Shown in pieces: positions 15,285 to 23,275 of a stretch of DNA of 30,891 nucleotides. The stretch spans positions 1-30,891 of the forward strand of contig DAIORV010000013.1 in NCBI GenBank assembly GCA_036752825.1, read 5' to 3'. Within the stretch, counting starts at the first letter, position 1; each line of letters opens with the position of its first letter. The translations under genes were made by a program, and so were the position numbers. Source of the DNA: UBA5177 sp002413265. Lineage in GTDB: Bacteria > Chloroflexota > UBA5177. A model generated the notes under the pieces. That model searched no databases. It worked only from the letters and a program-made list of their open reading frames with translations, and was not told the origin of the DNA.

Positions 15285-16293
15285 TTCGTCCTCCCTTGGC
15301 GCGATTCGCCTTCTTTCTCGGACGCGCGGCACCGTTGGTCCTATTGTTGGAGCCTCCGTTAGGTGTCACTTCGTCCTCCCCAGCCCCATCTGATGCAGTA
15401 AGCGCCAGCCCACCGGCCGGCACGCTTCGAGTCACCGGTCGCTGCTGTTGCGCACTGCCACCGCCCGATGACCTCGTCCCTGCATGAGGGATAGCGAGGC
15501 CGCTGAACGGCCAGGTCTCCGTGAGGAGACCCAGTCCGGTGATCCGGTACTGGATGGCGATACCGATGAGGGTCGACGTCACCCAGTAGAGAGAGAGGCC
15601 CGACGCGTAGCGCGTGGCGAAGAAGATGATCATCAAGGGCATGAAATTCATCATGAAATTCATGGTCTGCTGCTGAGGATCGTTGCTCTTCGTCAGCATC
15701 ATCCTCGACTGCACCCACTGCGTGGCGCCGGCCAGGAGGGGCAGGATGTACAGGGGGTCCGGCTCTCCCAATCCTTTGCTTAGCCACAGGAAGTTGGCGT
15801 GGAATAGGTTGAAGACGTGCTGCGTCTGGCCGATGCCCGAGATCGCGTAGCAGCTGTGCATCCACTGCGACATCCCGGTCACCGGATGGCCGCTGCAGGT
15901 GATGTGGGACCAGACGATGTGGAGCGGGTAGCCGGCGGGGGTTGAACCCAGGGCCATGAGGCCGTAAAACAGGCCGATGAGGACCGGGAATTGCAGAAGC
16001 ATCGGCAGGCACCCCATCGCCGGGTTGACATTGTGCTCCTTATATAAGGCCATCGTGGCTTTGCTGAGCGCCTCGCGGTCCTTGCCGTGCTTCTGCTTCA
16101 TCTCCGCCATCAGCGGCTGCAATCGCTGCATCGCCTTGGCGTTTCGTAGCTGGACGATCTGGAGCGGAGACAGAATCAGCCGGATGCCGATCGTGAAGAG
16201 AACGATCCCAATGCCGGCGCTGCCCACGTTGATGGCCAGCCAGGCCAGGCCGATCTCCATTGGGTGGATGATGAAACTAAAGATGGATTGCAA
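15265..16293 (-). CDS. yidC: Membrane protein insertase YidC/Oxa1
   Basis: YidC inserts membrane proteins, alone or with Sec. This is the short Gram-positive-type form (342 residues), lacking the large periplasmic domain. Hydrophobic helices are seen near residues 14-35, 95-115, 170-190 and 212-250. Between the first two is the cytosolic hairpin with AKAMQRLQPLMAEMKQKHG, and the second helix contains CLPMLLQFPVLIGLFYGL. The C-terminus is long, Gly/Ser-rich and very basic (ends KGGRSGGRRG), suited to ribosome contact. The start is TTG at 16293 (GGAG 7-8 nt upstream); an internal ATG at residue 12 is an alternative. Confidence 0.95.
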   Translation of the reverse strand: MQSIFSFIIHPMEIGLAWLAINVGSAGIGIVLFTIGIRLILSPLQIVQLRNAKAMQRLQPLMAEMKQKHGKDREALSKATMALYKEHNVNPAMGCLPMLLQFPVLIGLFYGLMALGSTPAGYPLHIVWSHITCSGHPVTGMSQWMHSCYAISGIGQTQHVFNLFHANFLWLSKGLGEPDPLYILPLLAGATQWVQSRMMLTKSNDPQQQTMNFMMNFMPLMIIFFATRYASGLSLYWVTSTLIGIAIQYRITGLGLLTETWPFSGLAIPHAGTRSSGGGSAQQQRPVTRSVPAGGLALTASDGAGEDEVTPNGGSNNRTNGAARPRKKANRAKGGRSGGRRG

Positions 16294-16308
16294 AAAGTGG
16301 CTCCAGTA

Positions 16309-16518
16309 TTAGGGGACGGGGTCGTATCCGCCGACGTGGAAGGGGTGACAACGCGCAATTCGTCTGGCTGCCATCCACGACCCCCGAACTACCCCGTATC
16401 TCAGTATCGCTTCCCGTGCGTACACCGAGCATGTCGGCTCGTACCGGCAAGCCGGACCGAGCAAGGGAGATATAAGACGCTGATACAGCGCAATCAGCCC
16501 TACCGCAAGTCTACGCAT
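16309..16518 (-). CDS. yidD: Membrane protein insertion efficiency factor YidD
   Basis: YidD is a small membrane-associated helper for YidC-dependent insertion. The 69-residue product contains the whole family pattern: YQRLISPLLGPACRYEPTCS, then a mid segment EAILRYGVVRGSWMAARRI and RCHPFHVGGYDPVP at the end. Three cysteines are conserved. The ATG at 16518 overlaps the end of rnpA by 8 nt, and yidC follows after 15 nt, the usual rnpA-yidD-yidC order. Confidence 0.96.
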   Translation of the reverse strand: MRRLAVGLIALYQRLISPLLGPACRYEPTCSVYAREAILRYGVVRGSWMAARRIARCHPFHVGGYDPVP

Positions 16519-16876
16519 TCCCGACGCTCTTCATGCGCTGCCGGCACGCATCCGCCTTGCCCAGAAGGTAACAGACCGACTCATACACCTGGTTATACGT
16601 AGCCTGAGCGGCCGCCGGACGTGCGATGAACACGAGATCTTGACCCGGGCGGATGGATGGCAGCTGGTGTCTCACGGCTTCTCGCATCAGTCTCTTGACT
16701 CGATTTCGCACGGTGGCCTTTCCTACCCGCTTGCTCACGGAAAAACCGACGCGCAGATCGGCGCTTCTGGTAGGCAGCGCGTAGAGGACGAATAGAGAGC
16801 AACCGGCAGAGCGGCCGGAGCGGCGCACACGCGAGAAGTCACGAGATCGAGTAAGGCGAAAACTCTTCGGCAGCAT
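16511..16876 (-). CDS. rnpA: Ribonuclease P protein component
   Basis: RnpA is the protein subunit of RNase P, which makes the mature 5' ends of tRNAs. The 121-residue basic protein shows the family's start (LPKSFRLTRSRDFSRVRRSG), the strand VGFSVSKRVGKATVRNRVKR with the RNR signature, and the helix LMREAVRHQL. AGGG lies 5 nt before the ATG. It follows rpmH by 7 nt, a near-universal pairing. The RNase P RNA gene and dnaA are not in the window. The RnpM homologue, a possible partner, is at 4535. Confidence 0.96.
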   Translation of the reverse strand: MLPKSFRLTRSRDFSRVRRSGRSAGCSLFVLYALPTRSADLRVGFSVSKRVGKATVRNRVKRLMREAVRHQLPSIRPGQDLVFIARPAAAQATYNQVYESVCYLLGKADACRQRMKSVGNA

Positions 16877-16883
16877 GGCTGCC

Positions 16884-17018
16884 CTAGACCGTCAGGCGGT
16901 GCCGCCCCTTCAATCGTCGGGCTTTCAAGACCCGTCTGCCACCCTTGGTGGCCATGCGGGCCATGAAGCCGTGCTCTCGTTTTCGCGGTATCCGCTTGGG
17001 CTGAAATGTTCGTTTCAT
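16884..17018 (-). CDS. rpmH: 50S ribosomal protein L34
   Basis: This 44-residue gene, read directly from the minus strand, encodes MKRTFQPKRIPRKREHGFMA at the N-terminus, then RMATKGGRRVLKARRLKGRH and the end RLTV. This matches L34 along its full length and in its very high Lys/Arg content. The ATG is at 17016-17018 and the stop TAG at 16884-16886. No SD lies close to the start; a G-rich string is about 18 nt upstream. It is the first gene of the rpmH-rnpA-yidD-yidC-jag-mnmE-DUF2344 operon. dnaA, the usual divergent or upstream neighbour of rpmH, is absent, so this is not an obvious oriC. Confidence 0.97.
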   Translation of the reverse strand: MKRTFQPKRIPRKREHGFMARMATKGGRRVLKARRLKGRHRLTV

Positions 17019-17075
17019 GGGTGAGTCGTGGGACCCCCTCTACAAAAAGTGGCGGCGTCGAAACCGCTGATGACG

Positions 17076-17113
17076 AAAAACCCCCAGCACAATCGCTGCA
17101 GAGCGTGCTGAGG
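17076..17113 (-). terminator. Terminator-like hairpin in the rpmH leader
   Basis: On the minus strand CCTCAGCAC (17105-17113) pairs with GTGCTGGGG (17082-17090), nine pairs with one G-T wobble. The 14-nt loop can form a small inner stem. G and TTTTT follow. It lies about 35-70 nt after the predicted transcription start and about 60 nt before rpmH, so it can stop transcripts before the operon. A weaker GCGG/CCGC hairpin followed by CACTTTTT lies between it and rpmH. Confidence 0.6.
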
Positions 17114-17154
17114 ACGTACAAATGGCGGTACAGTGACTAATTCCAGACGAGCCG

Positions 17155-17184
17155 ATTATATGGAGGCGAGGGACATATTGTCAA
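17155..17184 (-). promoter_or_regulatory. Consensus housekeeping promoter of the rpmH operon
   Basis: The minus strand has a perfect -35 TTGACA (complement of 17179-17184), an 18-nt spacer and a perfect -10 TATAAT (complement of 17155-17160). It is the only fully consensus promoter in the window. Predicted +1 is near 17147, giving a leader of about 130 nt. The -35 overlaps the stop codon of the YkgJ-type gene. Confidence 0.85.
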
Positions 17185-17549
17185 CGACTCGCGGCCCGCA
17201 GCTCGAGTAGTAATTTGCAGGTAAAGATGCGGCAAGCGCCCGGCCGATCCTCGTAGATTCGGCAACCACCGGCCGCAATGGGGGAATCGCTTTTGCGGAA
17301 CACGCATGGTCCGCGCATGATCTGCCAACCCTCGTGTACGGGATCCGCCGTGAACATAGGCGCTGCTTCGAGTCCAACAACCGACTCAGCCAGCGTCTGA
17401 AGCTCGAGGGTCTCTTCGTCGGTAACGGAGATTTCAGGCAGGTGGCAGCAATCGACGCAACCCCCACAGCCGGCGGCGCTGGGATGTCCACCATGTACAG
17501 GGCGCGGTTCTCCGACCACCGGGCCTCGATCCAGTTCGACACTCGACAT
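17181..17549 (-). CDS. YkgJ family cysteine-cluster protein
   Basis: The 122-residue protein has the YkgJ (zinc/iron-chelating) pattern: GCGGCVDCCHLP near residues 27-38 and CRIYEDRPGACRIFTC near the end, with the expected loop between. The family probably binds a metal, but its role is not known. I prefer the ATG at 17549; the frame is open to a TTG at 17567, which would add six residues. It is the last gene of the hrcA operon, 35 nt after rsmE. Its 3' end overlaps the -35 of the rpmH promoter, so read-through from the heat-shock operon would run into the rpmH promoter. Confidence 0.82.
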   Translation of the reverse strand: MSSVELDRGPVVGEPRPVHGGHPSAAGCGGCVDCCHLPEISVTDEETLELQTLAESVVGLEAAPMFTADPVHEGWQIMRGPCVFRKSDSPIAAGGCRIYEDRPGACRIFTCKLLLELRAASR

Positions 17550-17584
17550 GCCTTCAGTTTCCTGCAATGGCGCACCGGATCCCG

Positions 17585-18304
17585 CTAATGGCCTTGCAAT
17601 ACCAGAGCCGATGCCACGATTGCTGCCGTTTCGGCTCGCAGAATGCGTCGCCCCAGCGACACTACCTCCGCTCCCGCGGCGCGAGCCGATGCCGCCTCGG
17701 CTTCGCCGAAACCGCCCTCCGGACCTACAAATAAAGAAAGCTCGCTTCCCGCCTGATAGTCGGACGCGGCCGGCAACGGCGCGAGACTTTCCTCTTCCCA
17801 GAGAAATAGTACCGGGCCGCGAACCGCCGCCTCAGCAAGCCCTTGGGCCAGGCTCCGCGACCCTTCGACCAGCGGTACGACTCCGCGTCCGCTCTGCTCG
17901 GCGGCTTCTCGTACTATCTCTAAAAGTCGTTCGAATCGCGACTCGCTCGGCTCCCCGGCTATTGATCGTTCAGATTGGACGGAGACAAACCGCAAAATTC
18001 CGATCTCGGTGCACTTTTGCAGCACGAGCTCGAGTTTCTTGCCCTTGAGAAGTCCCTGATACAAGGTGACGAAGATATCCGGCTCGGACTGGCTCGGAAA
18101 GGAGCGAACGATCGCTCCAAGAGCTTCTCTTCCCAGTTCCTCCAGCCGCACACAGTGTTCCTGGCCGGCGCCGTCGAAGACCTCGACTACGTCGCCGATC
18201 TTAAGCCGCAGCACGCGAGAAATCTGGTGTGATGTATGCGGAGGAAAGCTGACTCGATTTCCTGCGACATGCACCGCAGGAAGGAAAAATCGGTGGCCGC
18301 TCAC
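17585..18304 (-). CDS. rsmE: 16S rRNA (uracil-1498-N3)-methyltransferase
   Basis: RsmE methylates U1498 of 16S rRNA in the assembled 30S subunit. The 239-residue protein starts HRFFLPAV, has an N-terminal PUA-like domain with QISRVLRLKIGDVVEVFDG, and a SPOUT knot domain with KKLELVLQKCTEIG, LFVGPEGGFGEAE and LGRRILRAETA. These are the family's cofactor-binding signatures. The GTG start overlaps the prmA stop (GTGA). The order dnaJ-prmA-rsmE is common in Gram-positive-type bacteria. Confidence 0.96.
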   Translation of the reverse strand: MSGHRFFLPAVHVAGNRVSFPPHTSHQISRVLRLKIGDVVEVFDGAGQEHCVRLEELGREALGAIVRSFPSQSEPDIFVTLYQGLLKGKKLELVLQKCTEIGILRFVSVQSERSIAGEPSESRFERLLEIVREAAEQSGRGVVPLVEGSRSLAQGLAEAAVRGPVLFLWEEESLAPLPAASDYQAGSELSLFVGPEGGFGEAEAASARAAGAEVVSLGRRILRAETAAIVASALVLQGH

Positions 18305-19200
18305 GAGGCCTTTTGAGCCCGAATCAGGAGCCAGTCTCCCTCCCTTCGCTCCTCCGTGATGTTCAGACCTGCCGCGGGATACGCCTCGCGCACCAGCCCG
18401 GCCCGCTCCTCCACGATGCCGCAGCTGAGAAGCTCGCCTCTGGGTCGCAAAGCCTGGCCGAGTGGCTCGGCAAGCTTGGCCAAGACCGCGGCAATGATAT
18501 TGGCGAGAATCAGATCAAATTGAAGCCCGGCCGTCGCCTCGATGGAGCCGTGCACGACGCGAATTTCGTCGCTCAGCCCGTTCGCCCGCACGTTGTCCTC
18601 GGCGACCTTGACGGCTACCTCGCTCACATCCATTGCGACGACCGTGGCTCCCAGCCGAGCCGCGGCGATCGCCAGGATGGCCGAGCCTGTGCCCAGGTCG
18701 AGGACCTCCATTCCCGGCCGCACGCACTCCTGGAGCGCCTGCAGCATCAGCTGCGTGGTGGGATGAAGGCCGGTGCCAAACGCCATGCCAGGATCGAGCT
18801 CGACGATTACCTCGTCAGGTCCACTCTGCCAATCTCGCCAGGTCGGTTTGATAACGACGCGGCCAACCTTTAGCGGGTGAAAGTGTTCTTTCCAGGCGTT
18901 AGCCCAATCCTCTTCGTCGATCTCGCGCCGCTGCATCTCGCCCACCGGGCTCAGTCCAAACGCTTGCAGATGCCATAGGTCCTGCTCGATGCGGTGAATC
19001 TGTTCTTCCCGAGAAGACGACAGCGCGAGGTACGCCTTCATGATCGGCAAGCCCGTCGGGTGAGGAACTTGCTCGCCATCGACATCCGGGGTGACCGGCT
19101 GCTCGATGGCAACCCCTCCAGTGCCGTGCGATCGGAAGACCTCGGCTACAGCGTCAACCGCTTCAGGGTGTACCTCGACGCTTAGCTCGACCCATTTCAC
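18301..19200 (-). CDS. prmA: Ribosomal protein L11 methyltransferase
   Basis: PrmA trimethylates several residues of L11. The 299-residue protein has the N-terminal substrate-recognition domain (1-110) and the linker EEDWANAWKEHFHPLKVG. The class I SAM-dependent methyltransferase domain follows with LDPGMAFGTGLHPTT, LDLGTGSAILAIAAARLGA and DLILANIIA (the NxxP-like position is Asn-Ile here, as usual in PrmA). The start is a GTG at 19200, 9 nt after the dnaJ stop. Confidence 0.95.
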   Translation of the reverse strand: MKWVELSVEVHPEAVDAVAEVFRSHGTGGVAIEQPVTPDVDGEQVPHPTGLPIMKAYLALSSSREEQIHRIEQDLWHLQAFGLSPVGEMQRREIDEEDWANAWKEHFHPLKVGRVVIKPTWRDWQSGPDEVIVELDPGMAFGTGLHPTTQLMLQALQECVRPGMEVLDLGTGSAILAIAAARLGATVVAMDVSEVAVKVAEDNVRANGLSDEIRVVHGSIEATAGLQFDLILANIIAAVLAKLAEPLGQALRPRGELLSCGIVEERAGLVREAYPAAGLNITEERREGDWLLIRAQKAS

Positions 19201-19209
19201 GGCTGACGG

Positions 19210-20331
19210 CTAGCCGCCGAACGCTTCCTTCACCTTGCCGAAGATGCCCCGGTCGTCCCGTCCGTCTTCATGCTGCGAGCCGTCGAGCTCCTGACCCAGC
19301 TCTTCGAAGAGCTCTTTCTGCCGCGAGGAGAGCTTTGTCGGAACCGTGACCTTGGCGATGACAAACATGGCCCCGCGGTCGCTGGAGCGAAGATAGGGCA
19401 CGCCCTTGCCTCGCAGCCGGAAGCTCTTGCCGTGCTGAGTTCCCGCGGGTATACGCAGCTCGACGTCGCCGTGGAGAGTCGGGACGGTGACGGTGTCTCC
19501 CAGTGCCGCCTGGGCAATGTTGACCGGCAGCTCGTAGTAGACGTCGTATCCCTCCCGCTTGAATGACGGGTGGGGCTTCACGTCCAGCAGGACGTACAGA
19601 TCCCCTGGAGGACCACTCTTCGGGCCGATCTCGCCTTCACCGGCGAGTCGTATCTGCTGGCCGCGATCCACTCCGGCCGGGATGTTCACGGTGAGCTTCT
19701 TGGACGCACGAGTCCGGCCGGCGCCGCGGCAGCTCGAGCACGGCGTGGCGACTATCTGTCCCTCACCGTTGCAGCTCTCACACAGCACGACGTTGACGAA
19801 CTGACCGAAGACCGATTGCTGGACTCGCCGCAGCTCGCCGCTGCCATGGCAGCGAGGACACGTCGTTGGCTGGCTGCCCGGCTCCGAGCCGTTGCCCGAG
19901 CATCGCTCGCACGACTGCATCACCGGTATATCGATCGACTTCTCGACGCCGAAGACGGCTTCCTCGAAGGTGATGGTCATGTCATAGCGCAGATCGGACC
20001 CTCGCTGGGGGCCGCCTCGCGTCCCACGCCGCCCGCCAGCACCGAAGAAGGTCTCGAAGATGTCGGCGAAGCCACCGAGGTCGCTGAAATTGTCGAACCC
20101 GCCCGCTTGGGCTCCTGCGTGTCCGAAACGGTCGTAGGCATTGCGCTTGCTCGGGTCGCTGAGAACCTGGAAGGCCTCGTTCAGCTCTTTGAAGCGCGCC
20201 TCGGCGTCCGTCTGCTTGTTGACGTCGGGATGATATTTTCGTGCTTGCGCCCGAAATGCGGTCTTGATCTCGGTCTCGGTCGCATCTCGAGAGAGGCCGA
20301 GTACCTCGTAGTAGTCACGTTTGCTTGCCAA
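19210..20331 (-). CDS. dnaJ: Chaperone protein DnaJ
   Basis: DnaJ delivers clients to DnaK and stimulates its ATPase. The 373-residue protein is a full type I J-protein: J domain with HPD at residues 34-36, Gly/Phe region (71-108), and a zinc domain with four CxxCxGxG repeats starting at Cys 141, 158, 184 and 198. Two beta-rich substrate-binding domains and a short C-terminus follow. The start is TTG at 20331 with AGGA 7-9 nt upstream. It follows grpE in the hrcA operon; dnaK itself is not in the window. Confidence 0.97.
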   Translation of the reverse strand: MASKRDYYEVLGLSRDATETEIKTAFRAQARKYHPDVNKQTDAEARFKELNEAFQVLSDPSKRNAYDRFGHAGAQAGGFDNFSDLGGFADIFETFFGAGGRRGTRGGPQRGSDLRYDMTITFEEAVFGVEKSIDIPVMQSCERCSGNGSEPGSQPTTCPRCHGSGELRRVQQSVFGQFVNVVLCESCNGEGQIVATPCSSCRGAGRTRASKKLTVNIPAGVDRGQQIRLAGEGEIGPKSGPPGDLYVLLDVKPHPSFKREGYDVYYELPVNIAQAALGDTVTVPTLHGDVELRIPAGTQHGKSFRLRGKGVPYLRSSDRGAMFVIAKVTVPTKLSSRQKELFEELGQELDGSQHEDGRDDRGIFGKVKEAFGG

Positions 20332-20403
20332 GTCTTGTCCTATCCAATCCGGCTCAGCGGGAATATACGCCGGCTAAGTGTTTCGTATTGTATCTGACCG
20401 CTC

Positions 20404-21138
20404 TCAAGGCCCGACGTTTTGTCCTTCGGCTTCCTCGACGGACTCGCCTTCCGCGGAATCTGCAACCTCGAGGCTGGCTTTCTCTGGTTTTTCTTCCTGT
20501 TTCGCGGGGGCTTTTGAGACTTCGACGAGCGCCGGCCGTATCAGGTAGCCGTGCATCGTGTAGCCGCTCTGATAAACGGATACGACGGTGTTGGGCGGCG
20601 AGTCGTCGGTCTCGCGTTCGCTGACCGCCTCGTGCAGCTTGGGATCAAAGGTCTTGCCTTCTGCTTCGATCGCCGTCACGCCCCGGCTTTCCAGGATGGC
20701 CCGCATCTGGCGCTCGACCAGCAGGATACCGTGGATCCAGGTGAGCTGACGCAGGTTTCCGGGGAGAGTCGCGATGGCCCGTTCGAAGTTGTCCAGGACC
20801 GGGAGCAGGTCGTAGACCAGCGCCATGGACGCCATCTTCTCCAGGTCCTCACGCTCCTGCTCGTGACGGCGGCGCAGGTTCGCCAGATCGGCCGCGGATC
20901 GCTGCCACTTGTCCTGCAGCTCGCGCGTTCGCTCGCGCTCAGCATCTAGCTCGGCCTGAATGCCGGCATTATCGGCGGGAGGTTGCCCTTCATGGGCTTC
21001 CTCGGGAGATTCACTGGCCGCGGGACGAGGTCTAGACTCCTTCTTTCTCCACTTGACCTCGAAGCGCGGGTCCTCTGACGTCTCGGCTCGATGCTCGGCG
21101 GTGCTTGTGTTCTCGTCGTCTTCCATCTCAGTACGCAT
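20404..21138 (-). CDS. grpE: Nucleotide exchange factor GrpE
   Basis: GrpE releases ADP from DnaK. The 244-residue protein has a charged disordered N-terminus (about 60 residues) and a coiled-coil helix (AELDAERERTRELQDKWQRS, continuing LANLRRRHEQEREDLEK). The C-terminal beta part carries the GrpE signature FDPKLHEAVS and VVSVYQSGYTMHGYLIRPALV. A Glu-rich tail of about 35 residues extends past the usual end. The ATG at 21138 overlaps the hrcA end by 11 nt; an ATG at 21126, 2 nt after the hrcA stop, is equally possible as neither has an SD. Confidence 0.95.
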   Translation of the reverse strand: MRTEMEDDENTSTAEHRAETSEDPRFEVKWRKKESRPRPAASESPEEAHEGQPPADNAGIQAELDAERERTRELQDKWQRSAADLANLRRRHEQEREDLEKMASMALVYDLLPVLDNFERAIATLPGNLRQLTWIHGILLVERQMRAILESRGVTAIEAEGKTFDPKLHEAVSERETDDSPPNTVVSVYQSGYTMHGYLIRPALVEVSKAPAKQEEKPEKASLEVADSAEGESVEEAEGQNVGP

Positions 21139-22168
21139 TCATTAAGTCTGTCATCAGGTCGGTCATGTAGCGGACCAATGCGACGGCGCGGGGGTATTCC
21201 ATCCTGGTAGGCCCGACAACGCCCAGGTATCCGGTGCCTTCGGCCTCGTCGCCGTATCTGCCCAACACGAAACTGTACCCGGGCAGCATGTCGGATGGAG
21301 GCTCACCCCCGATCACCACGTTGACGTCCGTCTCGCGCGGCAGCCCGGCGATGAGCTGCTGCACCGCGAAACCGTGCTGCAAGAACTCCAGCATCTCGCG
21401 TAGCCGTTCACTCAGCATTTCGCTCGGCTCGCCCGGTCTCAGACCCGAGAATTCTGGCTGCCGCATCAGGTCACCAAGACCCGCGTGGAAGACCTGCGAT
21501 TGCTGGCCTTGGCCACGGCGTAGCAGGTGCTCGCTCATGCTGCCCACGACTGAGGCCAGGCCCGGCAGGTCGCGCAGGGCTTCCTGTGCCTCATCCGCGG
21601 TCTTTCCCCTCAACAGCCCGTTCAGTTGATCGGCGACTGCGCTGAGCTCTTCGTTCGAATACGTCTCGGGCAGCGTAATCATCTCTTGCAAGACCGTTCC
21701 CTCCTGCAAGACGAGGATCAGCAGCGCTACGTTGTCGTGGATGGAGATGACTTCCAGGTGCCGGAAGCGGACCTCGCTGGACCGCGGCGACGTCACCAAC
21801 CCCACGTTGTGCATGCGGTGCGCCATCACCGTGGCGGCCAGCTTCAGCCACTCCTGGACCTCGCTGTGCGCCTGATGGAATTGATGTCGGATGGTTCGCG
21901 CCTCCGCATTCGGCAAATGCGCCCGCGCCATGAGACGCTCCACGTAATACCGGTAGCCGGCATTCGTGGGCACTCGTCCCCCCGACGTGTGCAGGTGGCG
22001 AAGCAGGCCGAGCTCTTCCAGGGCAGCCAGTTCGTTACGCACCGTCGCCGACGAAATCGGCAAGGCAGCGCTGGAAACGATGGCTGCGGAGCCGACCGGA
22101 TGCGCGGTAGCCACGTACTGGTCGACTACCGTCTTCAGGATCTGCTCCTGACGTCGCGTAAGTTCCAT
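21128..22168 (-). CDS. hrcA: Heat-inducible transcription repressor HrcA
   Basis: HrcA represses chaperone operons by binding CIRCE. The 346-residue protein has the N-terminal winged-helix domain (LTRRQEQILKTVVDQYVATA, then SSATVRNELAALEELGLL and the HTSGGRVPTNAGYRYYV segment that marks the family). A GAF-like domain follows, and the C-terminal motif is YLGVVGPTRMEYPRAVALVRYMTDL. GAGAGG is 3-8 nt before the ATG. It heads hrcA-grpE-dnaJ-prmA-rsmE-YkgJ, and a perfect CIRCE lies in its leader, so it is autoregulated. Confidence 0.97.
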   Translation of the reverse strand: MELTRRQEQILKTVVDQYVATAHPVGSAAIVSSAALPISSATVRNELAALEELGLLRHLHTSGGRVPTNAGYRYYVERLMARAHLPNAEARTIRHQFHQAHSEVQEWLKLAATVMAHRMHNVGLVTSPRSSEVRFRHLEVISIHDNVALLILVLQEGTVLQEMITLPETYSNEELSAVADQLNGLLRGKTADEAQEALRDLPGLASVVGSMSEHLLRRGQGQQSQVFHAGLGDLMRQPEFSGLRPGEPSEMLSERLREMLEFLQHGFAVQQLIAGLPRETDVNVVIGGEPPSDMLPGYSFVLGRYGDEAEGTGYLGVVGPTRMEYPRAVALVRYMTDLMTDLMNAY

Positions 22169-22186
22169 GAGCCTCTCGTTCGGGTG

Positions 22187-22213
22187 TTAGCACTCCTCAA
22201 GCTAGAGTGCTAA
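22187..22213 (-). promoter_or_regulatory. CIRCE operator
   Basis: TTAGCACTC, 9 nt (CTCAAGCTA), then GAGTGCTAA: a perfect match to the CIRCE consensus recognised by HrcA. It lies 19 nt upstream of the hrcA start codon and just after the predicted hrcA transcription start, so bound HrcA would block the operon. Confidence 0.97.
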
Positions 22214-22223
22214 TTGTGCCTAC

Positions 22224-22229
22224 ATTATA
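22224..22229 (-). promoter_or_regulatory. hrcA operon -10 box
   Basis: The minus strand has a consensus TATAAT about 10 nt upstream of the CIRCE. No good -35 is visible 17-18 nt further up. Predicted +1 is near 22217, putting CIRCE at about +4 to +30. Confidence 0.6.
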
Positions 22230-22288
22230 CCGGCGCACCGGACCACATTTCCGCCTTCTCGTGCGGAAGCCGCACAAATGTTAACCCG

Positions 22289-22294
22289 TACAAT
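22289..22294 (+). promoter_or_regulatory. -10 box for a leaderless holB transcript
   Basis: TACAAT, then 6 nt (CGGACC), then ATG at 22301. No SD precedes the ATG. This matches the other three leaderless-type starts in the window. Confidence 0.55.
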
Positions 22295-22300
22295 CGGACC

Positions 22301-23275
22301 ATGTGGGAAGTCGTGGGACATGATCGAGCGGTCGAAAACCTCCGGAACGCCATCTCGAGCGGCAGGCTTCCGCACGCGCTCCTGTTCTGCGGCCAGGTTG
22401 GTGTGGGAAAGACCCGGCTGGCTCTGGAGCTCGCCAAGGCACTGAATTGCACCGGCGCGGAGCCTCCGTGTCAGCAATGCGTCCACTGCCGGCAGATCGA
22501 ATCGGGAGGCCATCCCGACGTGACGGTGGCCGAGGCCCTGGAGGGAAAAGACTCGATCTCGATTGCCCAGGTACGGGAGCTGCGCGACGGTGCCGCGCTG
22601 CGGCCCTTTCAGGCTTCGTTCAAGGTAATCATCATCGCCGGCGCCGAGTCGCTGACGCCGCAGGCGGCGGACGCGCTGCTGAAGACGCTCGAGGAGCCTC
22701 AGCGCCAGGTGCGCATCGTTCTGACCGCGACCGAGCCGGAGGCGCTGCCCTCCACGGTGGTATCCCGATGTCGCGTGATCAATCTGCTTCCTGCCACGCC
22801 CGAAGTCATCGAACAGGCCCTGGTCGCTCGGGGTGAATCCGCGGAACAGGCGGCCGTGGTGTCGCAGCTGGCGAGAGGAAGCGTCGGATGGGCGATCGAA
22901 GCGTCTCGCCACCCGAAGGTGATCGCCGAGCGCGCGGAGATCATCGAGCGCATGAGTACCGTGTTCGAGCTCGACCTTGCGTCGCGGATCGACCTGGCGG
23001 AGCGCATGACGTCGGAGCGTCGGGATCGCTCCTGGGTGAGGCGCAACTTGCAGCTTCTCGTCTACCTGACGCGCGATCTGCTTCTGATCCAGACGGGCCT
23101 TCAGCCGGCGTTGGCCCAGGGGGTTGGCCGAGCGAACCTGGAGAGGGCCGCCGCCCGCTATTCATTGCCACAGGTGGAAGAAAGCCTCGAGGCGATGCGC
23201 CTGGTCATGGATCGCGTCGACAGTAACGTCGATCCTCGCCTGGCGCTCGAGGCGATGCTGATCTCACTTCCGTGA
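22301..23275 (+). CDS. holB: DNA polymerase III delta' subunit
   Basis: Delta' is part of the clamp loader that places the beta clamp on primed DNA. The 324-residue AAA+ protein starts WEVVGHDRAVENLRNAISSGRLPHALL. It has a P-loop GQVGVGKTR (31-39), a zinc module with Cys 50, 57, 60 and 63, and the motif DALLKTLEEP. The sensor region ALPSTVVSRCRVI contains the SRC motif, and a helical C-terminal domain follows. The intact P-loop is more like DnaX than E. coli HolB, but the length and absence of tau extensions fit delta'. Start is ATG 22301, directly after a -10 box. Its stop overlaps the next gene's GTG. Confidence 0.92.
   Translation: MWEVVGHDRAVENLRNAISSGRLPHALLFCGQVGVGKTRLALELAKALNCTGAEPPCQQCVHCRQIESGGHPDVTVAEALEGKDSISIAQVRELRDGAALRPFQASFKVIIIAGAESLTPQAADALLKTLEEPQRQVRIVLTATEPEALPSTVVSRCRVINLLPATPEVIEQALVARGESAEQAAVVSQLARGSVGWAIEASRHPKVIAERAEIIERMSTVFELDLASRIDLAERMTSERRDRSWVRRNLQLLVYLTRDLLLIQTGLQPALAQGVGRANLERAAARYSLPQVEESLEAMRLVMDRVDSNVDPRLALEAMLISLP

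Noticed and set aside
17019..17180. A possible replication origin next to rpmH.
   Set aside because: No dnaA gene and no cluster of DnaA boxes (TTATNCACA) was seen; the gap holds only the promoter and leader hairpins.
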